Assembly: GCA_956465555.1 (NCBI GenBank)
Contig: OY101129.1
Span: 682,001-746,000 of the forward strand
DNA: 64,000 bases
Direction: 5' to 3'
From: Nitzschia sp. pyKryTriq1
Lineage: Eukaryota > Bacillariophyta > Bacillariophyceae > Bacillariales > Bacillariaceae
Of this stretch, positions 9,931 to 19,859 are shown piece after piece. Made by a program: the position numbers and the translations under genes. The notes under the pieces were generated by a model that searched no databases, was not told the origin of the DNA, and saw nothing but the letters and a program-made list of their open reading frames with translations. Positions within the stretch are counted from its first letter, which is position 1, and every line of letters begins with the position of its first letter.

Positions 9931-12420
9931 TCAGGAACATCGTTCCTCGTTCCACCATTCCATTGCAGTCCGGTAAGCGAGCACGTAGGATTCATTTTGA
10001 CGCAGTCTGTAGGCTAAACCCCCTTCAAAGCATTCCGTAGCGACAATCGAAATGGCCAACAGGCGCAGCTTCTTCCTGTTGAGCCCCAACGTGTTATCTT
10101 GGAATGAGGACGTGCTGTGTTCTAGGACTACCAAGGCCTGAAGAAAGATGATCATGGCACGAGGGTTGTCGAGAACACTTCGTCGATCCACAAGATTCAT
10201 ACCTAAATAAGAGGAACCCGAAATGACCGCTTCGCAGACATTCGCAACAAGCTTGTACAAGCGCAACTGAGTGTATCGATCAATGTCTGCGTTGCTCAAG
10301 CCATTTATGAGAGCCTCCAACAAGGCAACGACTGATTGTGCGCTCAATCTCGATTCATGGGATGCCATCTCTTCCGCCTCGTTTAATTCCTTTATAGCAG
10401 TCTTCCATGTAGACAATGCCACATCAATTCGATTTGCTTTCCCCGCAGCTCTTATCATTTCTCGCCAAGTTTTATCGTTTGGGTCCATCGTGTCAGAGTC
10501 TCGAATTTGCTCCAGTACCTCAGAAGCTCGATCTACATCTGCCGCGTTGGCACATGATTTCAGCAAGGCATTGTAACAAGCCAAATCAGGCTCCACGCCC
10601 GCTGCCTTCATCTCCTTGAAAACCATTGAGACTCGATAGACTTCATCAGAGCTATCACCGATCGCTTTCACGAGTGGGATAGTGTCTTTCTCCTTACTAC
10701 TGCCTGGGGCATCTTTCTTGTTGGTTGGAAGTTGCATAAGGCTTGTCATGAGTTCCGTGTAGACCTCTACGGCTGTCGTCGCGCCCGATTCGTCCACTGG
10801 GAAGGCGCTACTGGTAGTTTGTTTCCTTGTTTGAGTGTGAGCGACAGCATGATGGTGTGTGTTATGCTTGGCATTTTCGAACTGTGCAAGTCGACTAGCA
10901 CTTGTCATGAGTGACGTGTACATAACTTCACTGGGGGCGATTTGGTTCTTCTTCATATACCGAAGCACTTCCAAGCTGTCAGCAATTTTTCCCTGTCGCA
11001 ACAAACAGTCCACTAAGCACCCACATGTGACCGTGTTTGGGTATACCCCAAAGTTAGGCATGGCATAGAACAGCTTCAAAGCAGACTCGATCTTTCCTGC
11101 CTTCCCACAGGCATTAATGGCTGCCGTCCAAGCTCCAACTTCGGCCGGTAGTGTATGTCGTTTACCGGGAGGGAGATTGAGAAGTTTGTGCTCTTCAGCC
11201 TTTTGATCCGCCATAAGCCGCAAGCCTTTGAGTGCTAGATCGCTTCTTCGGCATCGTCCACAGACATCGATCAAGGCAGAATATGTCATCCCGTTGGGTC
11301 GAATATCGAGAGACTGCATTTCCTGCAACAAAGAGAACGCCATAGTAGGATCGTTCATACCGCTGGAAGTGCTTGGCTTGCGGGCAACCGTAGCGATTAG
11401 TGTGGTATAGGTGCGAGCATCTAGGGTGATATCTGCTTCTTCGATTTGTTGCTTGACGGCAAGAGCGACATCGAGGTCTCCCGAGGTGAGACAGGCATCG
11501 AGGAGTGTATTGAACGAGACGATATTTGGTTCCATGAGTGGGACATCCTCCCCGTCCCCCGTGACCATTTGTTGCAAGAGATCTTGGGCCGATTCGATAT
11601 AGCCGAGCTTGGCATAACAATTCATTAAAATGTTGGCAGCCTTGACGTCAGGAACAATTCGGAGAGATTGTGGAACCGAAGAACCCCAAGCAGAAAAGAA
11701 ATCTGGCTGTCGGCGCATGATATTCCACAAACGAATCGCGACTAGTGGCTTTCCCAGCTTCACTGCACGTGACATGAGAGTCGAAAATGTAACAAGTGTT
11801 GGAGTTGGTACGGATCGAAGATGCTTTCCGGCGTAGTACCGTTGACTCAAAGAGGTAGCTTTTCGCATCTTGAAATAGACCCGAAGAGCCCTCAATAGAT
11901 TCTCGCCATCACCAAACGACGCAAGAGCCGCGTTGCAGTCTCTAATTGGAGGAAAAGAAAGAGAATCAAGCCGTGCAACTTCCTCGTCATGTTTCCCCGA
12001 ACGGCTGTTTTTGATGGCATGTTCCAACACTTCGAGGGCGGCAGAGAGCTGCTTTTCGACTTGAATTGCTTTATTCCACCGCCCGGAACTGAACACATCT
12101 TCCTTTCTAGAGTTGTTGTTTTGATTCCTCTTGAAATTTCCCTTTCGACTACTGCGTCTTTTAGGGAATCCTGGAGATGCTACTTTTTGATCATTATTCG
12201 GCACAATTTCTCGGGGAGGTTCTGCCAGAACATTCAATTTGGTCAACGTGTTTCTCAACGACAGATCACCACCCAGAGTCCGCGGCGAAGGAGAGGAATG
12301 AGAAACGCTGGTTGTTTGAAAGGCCGCCGTACTCCATCGTGACCAGATAACGACGGGTAGAAACGACAAAGAGAGGCAAAAGGTCCTGAGGTTCCGGGTG
12401 AACCGACTTGGCCGGGACAT
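9931..12420 (-). CDS. Pentatricopeptide repeat (PPR) protein, probably plastid-targeted
   Basis: Single exon of 829 residues from the first in-frame ATG at 12420. The N terminus has a basic start, a hydrophobic segment (SLSFLPVVIW) and then STAAFQ, an A|F cleavage context of the diatom plastid type. From about residue 200 the protein is built of PPR-like helical pairs, for example VTFSTLMSRAVKLGKPLVAI, PNIVSFNTLLDACLTSGDL, RTYTTLIATVARK, PNGMTYSALIDVCGRC and ACYNALLKSCANAADVDRA. PPR proteins bind organelle RNA for processing, stability or translation. The canonical 35-residue spacing is interrupted by linkers near the His/Thr-rich stretch (NTHHHAVAHTQTRK). The RNA target cannot be read from the sequence. 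Confidence 0.9.
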   Translation of the reverse strand: MSRPSRFTRNLRTFCLSLSFLPVVIWSRWSTAAFQTTSVSHSSPSPRTLGGDLSLRNTLTKLNVLAEPPREIVPNNDQKVASPGFPKRRSSRKGNFKRNQNNNSRKEDVFSSGRWNKAIQVEKQLSAALEVLEHAIKNSRSGKHDEEVARLDSLSFPPIRDCNAALASFGDGENLLRALRVYFKMRKATSLSQRYYAGKHLRSVPTPTLVTFSTLMSRAVKLGKPLVAIRLWNIMRRQPDFFSAWGSSVPQSLRIVPDVKAANILMNCYAKLGYIESAQDLLQQMVTGDGEDVPLMEPNIVSFNTLLDACLTSGDLDVALAVKQQIEEADITLDARTYTTLIATVARKPSTSSGMNDPTMAFSLLQEMQSLDIRPNGMTYSALIDVCGRCRRSDLALKGLRLMADQKAEEHKLLNLPPGKRHTLPAEVGAWTAAINACGKAGKIESALKLFYAMPNFGVYPNTVTCGCLVDCLLRQGKIADSLEVLRYMKKNQIAPSEVMYTSLMTSASRLAQFENAKHNTHHHAVAHTQTRKQTTSSAFPVDESGATTAVEVYTELMTSLMQLPTNKKDAPGSSKEKDTIPLVKAIGDSSDEVYRVSMVFKEMKAAGVEPDLACYNALLKSCANAADVDRASEVLEQIRDSDTMDPNDKTWREMIRAAGKANRIDVALSTWKTAIKELNEAEEMASHESRLSAQSVVALLEALINGLSNADIDRYTQLRLYKLVANVCEAVISGSSYLGMNLVDRRSVLDNPRAMIIFLQALVVLEHSTSSFQDNTLGLNRKKLRLLAISIVATECFEGGLAYRLRQNESYVLAYRTAMEWWNEERCS

Positions 12421-13149
12421 GGGAAATGTCTGCACGCGTTCACGTGCTTTGTTTCGAATCTCTCTTAAGAAGTGCTCGTGATGAAAAACGTATCGGCAAG
12501 GTGGTGATGGTCCAGTCAAAGAGTCAAGAAGTGGGACAGCGTGATTTATTTGAAAACATCAGATAATGATAGTGCCCTGTCCATGACGATCGATGCGGTG
12601 GTGCTATGGTTGATGATGGGTGAGTTCATACAGTTGTTTACTTATGGGTGATGCGGGTGATGGGCGGGTGATGAGAGATGCGCGCGGCGGGTGATGGGTA
12701 CGAAATGGCTGGTCGGAACGTAACGGAAGCCGCAAAAAAGCGAAGCTTGTTCTGTTTCGTTCTCGCAGCCACGCACGCGTCTCTGTTCTGACGACTGACT
12801 GACGACTTACTCAATTGGTCCAAAATTTTGTCCGCCTTCGTCCGTATGGCAGACTGAAGATGCCTTCACTCTTACCAACCGCGGTACGTATAGCTGGTAT
12901 GTACAAGTACGTTATGTATGCACTCTATCATCATCTGCTACTAGCTTGACTTCTCATAAGATACTTTTTGATTTTGTTGACACCCAAACCCGCAACAACA
13001 ACAACACCGCGAATTGCAAGAACACCTCTCTTCCAATAATGGTTGCGGCGATTGCTCCATCCATTAATTATTGTGCACTGAAAGCCAGCTGGTTGCTCTC
13101 TCTACTCTAGAGATCCAGTGCTGGAGCAGTAGCTCTTGATATCATTGTG
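12421..13149. other. Divergent intergenic region between PPR and BTB-like genes
   Basis: This contains degenerate tandem GGGTGATG-like units at about 12646-12697 and a single GTAC-rich patch near 12884-12916. Nothing else was recognised. Confidence 0.45.
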
Positions 13150-13755
13150 ATGCTGAAGATACGCATCAGTGGAGTTGAGACACGAATCATACATGCTCGG
13201 TGGAAGGGAGGAGGAGGAGTTCCCATTTCGTATCTTTTGGATTTGGACGACAAAATCGTGAAAATGCTGGGCCCAGACGATCTTCATGAAGCAGCCTTTC
13301 AAATTCTCCTTGAGCTACTCTTGGTTTGCAGCGATAGTCAGGAACCCGCAGGTCTACTACTATTCCAGCGATACCTTCCCAACAACACAGAATTGTTGGA
13401 CCAAGTAATGATGTTGGCACGCTGTTTCCAATTGGAAGAACTAGCAGAGAATATTGCCACTGTCCTTTTAGAACAAGAGGAAGAACGGATCGCCAATTCA
13501 CAATGCTTGAAGTGTGGCGTCGATCATCGGAACTTTTGTTTGATTTCTCGAGAACTCTGTGATGATTGTTGTTGGCGGGAATCATCACCATCAGAGATTC
13601 CTTGTAGGAGTGACAGTGGAACGAATCCAACAAGTAGTTGTTGGGAGGCCGCTCTGGATAACTTCCTCTCCGTTCACCAAGAAGAAATGTTTTCACAGGT
13701 GTCGATCCCGGGCATGGAATATGGACATGGCTTGGGCGAACTGTCAGCAGTGTAA
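13150..13755 (+). CDS. Hypothetical protein with BTB-like C-terminal half and Cys cluster
   Basis: Single exon of 201 residues from the ATG at 13150. Residues about 50-110 (AFQILLELLL, YLPNNTELLDQVMMLARCFQLEELAENIATVLL) resemble the C-terminal half of a BTB/POZ domain, where a Leu-rich helix pair follows the 'YxY/YxP' turn; the N-terminal BTB half that normally carries the 'aHk.iLaarS' motif is not evident. A Cys-rich stretch follows (CLKCGVDHRNFC, then CDDCC), possibly a small zinc site. The rest is acidic and unstructured. If the BTB resemblance is right, it could be a CUL3 adaptor fragment or degenerate relative. The assignment is tentative. Confidence 0.6.
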   Translation: MLKIRISGVETRIIHARWKGGGGVPISYLLDLDDKIVKMLGPDDLHEAAFQILLELLLVCSDSQEPAGLLLFQRYLPNNTELLDQVMMLARCFQLEELAENIATVLLEQEEERIANSQCLKCGVDHRNFCLISRELCDDCCWRESSPSEIPCRSDSGTNPTSSCWEAALDNFLSVHQEEMFSQVSIPGMEYGHGLGELSAV

Positions 13756-13874
13756 TTGTAACTTCGTAATTCAATGTATAGTTTATGATGATATTATATA
13801 AATATTGACGAATTATGTGAACCTGTAGTTCGTCATTTGTCAACTAAACCCCCTACCGGTACTTGTGTAATATC

Positions 13875-15296
13875 TTAGTTTGTTTCACGGCGTCGGTTCC
13901 TGCTCTTTTTGCTTTTGTTACCGGAACCTTTTTCACCATCCATAAGAGGCTGCTTCATTCCAGTATGATCCATTTCATTCTGACAACGATTCAAAGAAAA
14001 TACCATCACACAAAAGGAGGCAATCATAAAGAGAGCCGAGAGGAAATTTCGCGTCCACGTGTTGTTCTGCTCCGTCTCCGACATGCCGAAACTGACGGTC
14101 CCAATTTTAACAGACGCAACAGTGCCTTGTTCCTGGGCGGTCAAAATATCTTGGTAGCTTGCGGTGTACATGTTGCCGTTGGCTTGGAACTGCGAGCATT
14201 GATTGAGATCGACATTACCACTCTGGCAGCTAAAGGCCGCATCGTCGTCACCGTTTTGGGACCTTTCGATTTCTGATCCTCCATTAACAAGCGATGCAAG
14301 ATTAGAGGCCTTACATGGCTGACAGATCTTGAAGGCATCAAATGCGTGATTCCAGGAATCATCACTCGCGAAGTTAAGCGCCTGTTGCTGAGAATTGTCA
14401 TCGTCATTTGCCACTGCTGCCAGTGTCTCGCTCACAGTAATATCTCCACTGTACTCTTCAACACAATATTGGTCTGTGTAGAGACCAATGCTTACACTTC
14501 CTCCACTTTCGGGTTTGATGTCATAATAGATCCCATTATTGCCTTGTGTGCATGCTTGGGGCAAAAGATTGATGGCCGACGACATGGAGCTGTACTCTTC
14601 GTCCGTCCAAATACAATCACCCTGGTACGTGACCAGTTGTTGCATGAAGGTCGCATAGTCTGGCTCCTTGAAGATTCCCAAGAGCTTGAAATGCGAAGTG
14701 GGCTCATGACAGTCCATTTTAACACATCGAGAACTCCCACTTTCTTTGCAGGCAGATTTGTTCCAATGTTTCTTGTTTCGGTCGTAGTACATGTACTCTC
14801 CGACCCCATTTCCACGATAATCAAGGTCAACATACTAAAACAAACAAGCAACGGATGGTGAGTTATTTCTTTGTCACTGAACATGACAAGACTAGCATAC
14901 TCTCGCTTTCCAATTACTCACCGCCGCCCAAAGCAGGTATCGCTGACAGACGGGTTCTTGTCCTGCTTGAACACATGAAGCTTCGTTGCCGCCATCGTCG
15001 CAATGCTTGCAATCAATATAAAAGCCAAGAAGCCGCCACGCCTGAGCATATTCATCATAGTATGTCTCGGTACCATCTACAAATACCGACTCGTCCATCT
15101 TGGAATTGGAGCTCCAAAGTTTCCGAACATGCTCGAGGCGCGGGTCGACATCTTCACCAGGTTGGAACTCGACTCCATTCTCCAATGTAACCCACTCCTT
15201 TCCTGACGATGGGATGTTTTCCTTTGGCAAATATCCCTTCAATTGTACAGCAGACGCAACCGTAGCTGCAAGCGGCAAAATTAAAACAGTCTTCAT
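13875..15296 (-). CDS. Secreted Cys-rich type I membrane protein, unknown function
   Basis: Exons on the minus strand are 15296-14922 and 14834-13875, with an 87-bp intron, giving 444 residues. The product starts with a clear signal peptide (MKTVLILPLAATVASA), continues as a Cys-rich lumenal or extracellular region (for example FYIDCKHCDDGG, CKESGSSRCVKMDC, FKICQPC), and ends with one membrane span (FLSALFMIASFCVMVFSL) followed by a short basic tail (KSKKSRNRRRE). This layout fits a type I membrane protein of the secretory pathway or cell surface. I do not recognise a named domain. The splice joins WAA to YVDLDYRGNG without a frame break, which supports the intron. Confidence 0.82.
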
Positions 15297-15888
15297 GACG
15301 ATCGTTCAGAATCTATGATATCGTTGTGGAAAATGGAATTGTTGCGAGAAACAGCACCGGAGACGTCGATTTTGTGGCCTGTCACAGAAAGTGTGGGTGG
15401 TGTCGTAGGTGTCCGTTGAACGGACGACAGATATGCCCTCTGCGGAACTTGGCGGAACTTTTTGCGCGCGCGCGTAGCGAGCTAATCTTGCATTGCGATT
15501 TGCGGTGCTTGCGCGTGGATCTGCGCTTGGATAAAAATCTCCCTTTTGCGGCTAGCTGACGTACTACAGACTGATCTACGGTAGACTTGGACGACTGCGT
15601 GCCGACGTCGAGACGGAAGTAGTAGAAAGGAACGACAAAAATGAAATAGTAGTAGAAGTCAGTAGTCTACTTGTACCACTCTAGCTAGATACGACGAAAC
15701 ATACGCCGCTGCTCCCACGAAGATGCACTACCGTAGGTACTTCGTTTACATAAATATAGCAAAGTTGGCTTCTTCCTAAGATAAGGAGGAGCACCCGGAG
15801 CTGGCTGGGCCGTTGGAGACAATATTTCTCCTCTTCTCCACGAGACTGTGCGAAACTAGTTTCTTTTCAAATCGTCGTATTCTCTCAA
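15297..15888. other. Intergenic region, no gene seen
   Basis: This is 5' of the secreted membrane protein and 3' of the dirigent-like gene. It has a GC-alternating patch (GCGCGCGCG near 15465) and TAGTAG-type motifs at 15625-15675. No coding or RNA feature was recognised. Confidence 0.5.
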
Positions 15889-16941
15889 CTAGTCACAGGG
15901 AACAAGTATTCTTGCATCAGCAAGGTAGAACAACGGATCAAGAAAGAAGTCGCCAGCCTCGATTTCAAACTGTCCATCGCCTGCGAGATTAACAGGAAGA
16001 AGCTCGATTTCCCCATAGGCTCCAACTGTACTTTTTGTTCCTCCCGTTATTGATAGAATACCACCGATCGCATCGGCAACATCCCCGGATACTGTAAAAG
16101 TGATTTCTCGATTCTTGGAATCTTTCAACACGTACGTAAATTGACAGAATCCCCTACCAAGCTGTAATCCAACAGATGCATCGCCTACACGAGCTTGAGT
16201 CCTCGTGCAGGTACCTGATACATTGGATCCCGAAAGCTCATCCAAAGAGTCCTGGTTGCGAAGTCCGTCATTGTATACATAGCGTGTTCCAAGTGTTTGC
16301 TCATCAGGATCGTTAGGATTGACAAATATAGCGGGGGGAATCGCCGAAAGCTGCAGAAAATTCACATTTATCTCAGATATGCACCCTCCAGGTGGACCCG
16401 GGGTAGGTTTTCCTGGTGAAGAGGTTGGTCTTGGTACTGGAGGTCTACCTCCCCCCTTGCCCGAACCCTGGCTTGACCCCTTGCCTGAAGATCCTTTGCC
16501 TGAAGATCCTTTGCCTGACGATTCCTTGCCCGAACCTTTCTTTGGGTTCTTACTACTGGACTTTAGTGGACCTTTTGCTGTTCTGGTCCCAATACCATAC
16601 AAATCAAGATCTTCTGGGGCGAACTTAGTTTTGGGTACATCTGAGCTTATCAGCTTCCGGCGATTGCCTACATGAGGGATACCGAACAGAGGAAGCTCGA
16701 CCCCATTTTCCTCAACACCATTCCAAATCATCGACCCTGTAGACCCCATAATCTGCTCCCTGAGCTCCCTCATACTATTCCTTCTTGATTCGCATCCATC
16801 ATTTTCTATGGAATCTTCCTCTCCTATATCTCGCCTTGCTGACCTCTGCGCCGCCGAGATGGCTAACGACAGAAGGAGGAGCGTCGAGACGGGACACGAG
16901 GACCACCCCGTGGTAGTAGCGCGAAGGCGTCTCTTGGGCAT
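15889..16941 (-). CDS. Secreted dirigent-like (allene oxide cyclase barrel-like) protein with Lys/Ser/Gly repeat tract
   Basis: Single exon of 350 residues. A hydrophobic N-terminal segment (STLLLLSLAISAA) after a basic start indicates a signal peptide. Residues about 123-166 form a low-complexity tract of SSGKG repeats with KK pairs, followed by a Pro-rich linker to about 185. The C-terminal domain (about 186-350) resembles the dirigent/AOC beta-barrel: GRGFCQFTYVL, then DAIGGILSITGGTKSTVGAYGEIEL and a terminal DARILVPCD. Dirigent proteins in plants steer phenoxy-radical coupling; the diatom role is unknown. The Lys/Ser-rich tract recalls silaffin-type silica-associated sequences, so a frustule-associated role is a reasonable guess, not shown. 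The domain call is by pattern only. Confidence 0.8.
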   Translation of the reverse strand: MPKRRLRATTTGWSSCPVSTLLLLSLAISAAQRSARRDIGEEDSIENDGCESRRNSMRELREQIMGSTGSMIWNGVEENGVELPLFGIPHVGNRRKLISSDVPKTKFAPEDLDLYGIGTRTAKGPLKSSSKNPKKGSGKESSGKGSSGKGSSGKGSSQGSGKGGGRPPVPRPTSSPGKPTPGPPGGCISEINVNFLQLSAIPPAIFVNPNDPDEQTLGTRYVYNDGLRNQDSLDELSGSNVSGTCTRTQARVGDASVGLQLGRGFCQFTYVLKDSKNREITFTVSGDVADAIGGILSITGGTKSTVGAYGEIELLPVNLAGDGQFEIEAGDFFLDPLFYLADARILVPCD

Positions 16942-17422
16942 TTTATCAAATTACTTTAACCTCGCCGATTCACAATGTTACTGATTGATGAGTTCAGTAA
17001 TGCTGTTTTAAGAAATAACTACAATTGCAGGCGTAGCGTTCTCTATTAGACGAGGATGGAGACCTTCATATTCCTGAAGAACGGGGATGGAAATAACAAT
17101 GTCTGTTTTGTTGTAATAGATAATACCAGATGTGGCGATTGACGAAATTTTTTATCGATGTTGTCGCTAGCCAAATTTGGGGAAGGGCTTATATTTGGAT
17201 GCCTGTGCGACAATTTTACTTAGGGGCTTTGGAGGCACGCCCGCCGTTCAACCTTCACTCGCCACATTTTGAGCCTCTCGTCGTTCGATATTCTAAAACA
17301 CGACATGCAAGATGTCGAGTTGCTATCACTTTTAGAGGCACGACGTCTACTACCGGTAGACTAGATTCAGAACATAGTTTTTCTTTCTATAGCACAGATC
17401 AAAAAATAATGGTAAAATTTTG
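16942..17422. other. Intergenic region, no gene seen
   Basis: This is between the dirigent-like gene start and the GT61 gene end, both on the minus strand. It is AT-rich. A plus-strand open frame at 17130-17678 overlaps the GT61 gene in antisense and looks like a shadow. Confidence 0.5.
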
Positions 17423-19198
17423 TTATCTCGTTCCCGAGCCGTTCGGGGGGGGCCTCAATCGTACTTGGATGAGATCTTTTACGGCATGTTGCTGGTTGCC
17501 AGAATTGTCACGAATGCGAAGGGGATTCCCAGTAGAATTGCTATTGTTGCTCATCAGAGGAGGAGGAGGAGTCGTACCAGCATGTTGCCATGATTTTCGT
17601 CCTTCGATCCATGCTGTCCTAGCGATGTATTTTACGTTGAGACATTCGGCCAAAAATCGGAAACGGCGTCGATTCTGAAAAGACTTCGGAATGTATTCTA
17701 CCAGGGTCGCTTCGTCGGGCAAGAACAAGACATGAATATTCCCTGCCCCATGGACTGCCACCAAAATATCCGTTTCAATGATGTATTCGAGTTGTTCAGA
17801 AAAGGGCATACCCTCAAAGGATACGACTTGAACGGCATGGAATGGATAGAGAGTCTGCAAATATGCTGCATCGGCTTCCACGTCCGCTATCGTCCGGTCC
17901 GTTTCCCCAGTGGAACGAGGGTGAGCACGGTAATTTTTGCGGACCAGAAATGTTAGCTTCTTGGGCGATGATGACTCCTGGTCACGGAAAGTCCTACGCT
18001 TCAAACCGTAATGTTCCAAGACAAAGTCTCGAAAGTGGACCAACGTCGAATTCTTCCAACAGCCGTGATCATCACTGCTGCGGCGATCTGGCCTTTTCTC
18101 GTCGTTTTTTGGATTGTATCCACCCCACTGGTACAGACCCATACCTTCATCGCCAATAGCGGACATGGTATTGACCACCATGACATGACGCGACAACATG
18201 ACTCCTCCACGAGGCTCAATATCGGAAGTGGGTCCTTGGCTATCTGATCTGCTCGTCGTACTAGATTGTGACTCCAACTGTTTGATATGCACAGGCTGTG
18301 TATGAAACAATCGTTGCCACACTGGATCGAGGTCACCCTTGGCGTGGCCGTCTAACCAAACGATTTTTAAAGATCTGCTGTGATGAGGCGACTTCCTTTC
18401 TCTCTGAAAATAGTCATAGTAATGTTCCAAGACGATGTAGGTGTTGTACATTGTCAACAATGCCATGCAAGGATTCGCGTATCCTCCACGCCGAACAAGA
18501 AGAGTGATATCCGAAGACGTGAATGTCGATGCATCTTCAGTAGAATTTTTTTTATCTTGTCTGTTCACGTGTAAACCGTCAAGAACGTTTTTCGTGGCCG
18601 CCGACTGAAGAAAGCGCCTCATGTGCATATCGACACTCTGCACAAGACGAGGCTGTATACTAGTCAGATTGTGTACTATCAAACTCCCCTTTGAAAATTT
18701 CAATTTCTCCTCGTCCTCAGGTCGATTCAAGATATCTTCAATCTCCTCACCCCCAACACTTCCTTGAATGAGGGTGGGGTTAATCCAAACCCGCTCGTCA
18801 TTGCTGTCCTTGCCGCTACCAGCAGTGGTACTGCTGCTGATCTCACAGGCAAGCCACTGTAACAGTCGGTGATGCAAGCAATTACCATTTCGCACAATCT
18901 GATGGGATCCAAAGAGATCATGGCAGGAAGAAAGCACCGATGGCATCACTGGCACCTCGTTCGCTCTGCCCTTCGGATCAGACAAGGAATGAGAACGTTG
19001 GGTGCTGCTACTCCCCATGATCAGGTCTGTCATCGCCGCCGTCGTTCCAGGATCGAGATGCCCAACCATGATCCATGGTGACAAAAGGACGGCGAAGAAC
19101 CATATTTTAAAGAGTATGATCAAAAACTTCGTCGTAGGTCGATGCCCGATCCGCGGGAGCGTGTCAAGGAGGAAGAATCGACCGCGAGGATACTTCAT
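17423..19198 (-). CDS. GT61-family (DUF563) glycosyltransferase, type II membrane protein
   Basis: Single exon of 591 residues. A basic N terminus followed by one hydrophobic span (FLIILFKIWFFAVLLSPWI) gives a type II Golgi/ER topology. The C-terminal catalytic region has the DUF563/GT61 signature: LVRKNYRAHPRS, then SFEGMPFSEQLEYI, then DILVAVHGAGNIHVLFLP and ATLVEYIP. GT61 enzymes include plant xylosyl- and arabinosyltransferases and animal EOGT, which add pentoses or GlcNAc to N-glycans, glycoproteins or polysaccharides. The donor and acceptor cannot be inferred. The stem has low-complexity Ser-rich sequence and a charged linker (ILNRPEDEEKLKFSKG). Confidence 0.88.
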   Translation of the reverse strand: MKYPRGRFFLLDTLPRIGHRPTTKFLIILFKIWFFAVLLSPWIMVGHLDPGTTAAMTDLIMGSSSTQRSHSLSDPKGRANEVPVMPSVLSSCHDLFGSHQIVRNGNCLHHRLLQWLACEISSSTTAGSGKDSNDERVWINPTLIQGSVGGEEIEDILNRPEDEEKLKFSKGSLIVHNLTSIQPRLVQSVDMHMRRFLQSAATKNVLDGLHVNRQDKKNSTEDASTFTSSDITLLVRRGGYANPCMALLTMYNTYIVLEHYYDYFQRERKSPHHSRSLKIVWLDGHAKGDLDPVWQRLFHTQPVHIKQLESQSSTTSRSDSQGPTSDIEPRGGVMLSRHVMVVNTMSAIGDEGMGLYQWGGYNPKNDEKRPDRRSSDDHGCWKNSTLVHFRDFVLEHYGLKRRTFRDQESSSPKKLTFLVRKNYRAHPRSTGETDRTIADVEADAAYLQTLYPFHAVQVVSFEGMPFSEQLEYIIETDILVAVHGAGNIHVLFLPDEATLVEYIPKSFQNRRRFRFLAECLNVKYIARTAWIEGRKSWQHAGTTPPPPLMSNNSNSTGNPLRIRDNSGNQQHAVKDLIQVRLRPPPNGSGTR

Positions 19199-19859
19199 TC
19201 TTCCCTACGCGCAGGATTAATGCGTTTTGACGCAGGGGGGAATAATAATAAGATCTTGGCAGGCCCATCACATGCATGCAAGTAAAAAAGGTGATGATGC
19301 ATTGTGTGCGAGAAATGGGTTGTCATTATGTGCGGAGAGGGATGAGAGCCATCGTCGCCTCACTATCGCCTCTATCGAACTTCTGGTCTGCACCACTGTG
19401 CGAAATCAGCATCATCATCATCTCCTATCTGCATCATGAGATGAGGGTGTGATGTTATGTGTTTGCTACATTTTTGTGCGAGGTCCGCAAGAGGTCCGTC
19501 GAAGCATCGAAGCACGATCTGTGAATCATCATCATCTCGAATCGATCCAGTTTGTCGAATCTCGAAAAGGTACTTCGGAAGGCCTCATTTCTTCCGATGC
19601 GATGTTAATCTGGCACAAATCTGAACCAATCATTACATGTGTGTCTATAAGTACTGATGTCTTTACGTGTGTCTTTACAAAGTCTTTATCACTTAGAGAC
19701 TCTGCATCAATGACTCCGCGCCATTTTTGACTCCGAAGCCCGGCTCCATGTTATTCTTTCTCACAAACCAAGGCTCCGACCCCCAAACCAATGCTTTCAC
19801 ATCTTTCGTTGCCCTCCTAATAATCATTCCAAGATTCCAAACTCATAAAATTTGTGACA
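19199..19859. other. Divergent intergenic region upstream of the transposase-like gene
   Basis: No gene was recognised. CATCATCAT and GATGATG runs occur around 19290-19440 and 19523-19540. I looked for a partner to the downstream palindrome or an obvious terminal inverted repeat and saw none by eye. Confidence 0.45.

Noticed and set aside
17130-17678. 182-codon plus-strand frame
   Set aside because: Mostly antisense to the GT61 gene, and its composition does not look like a protein.
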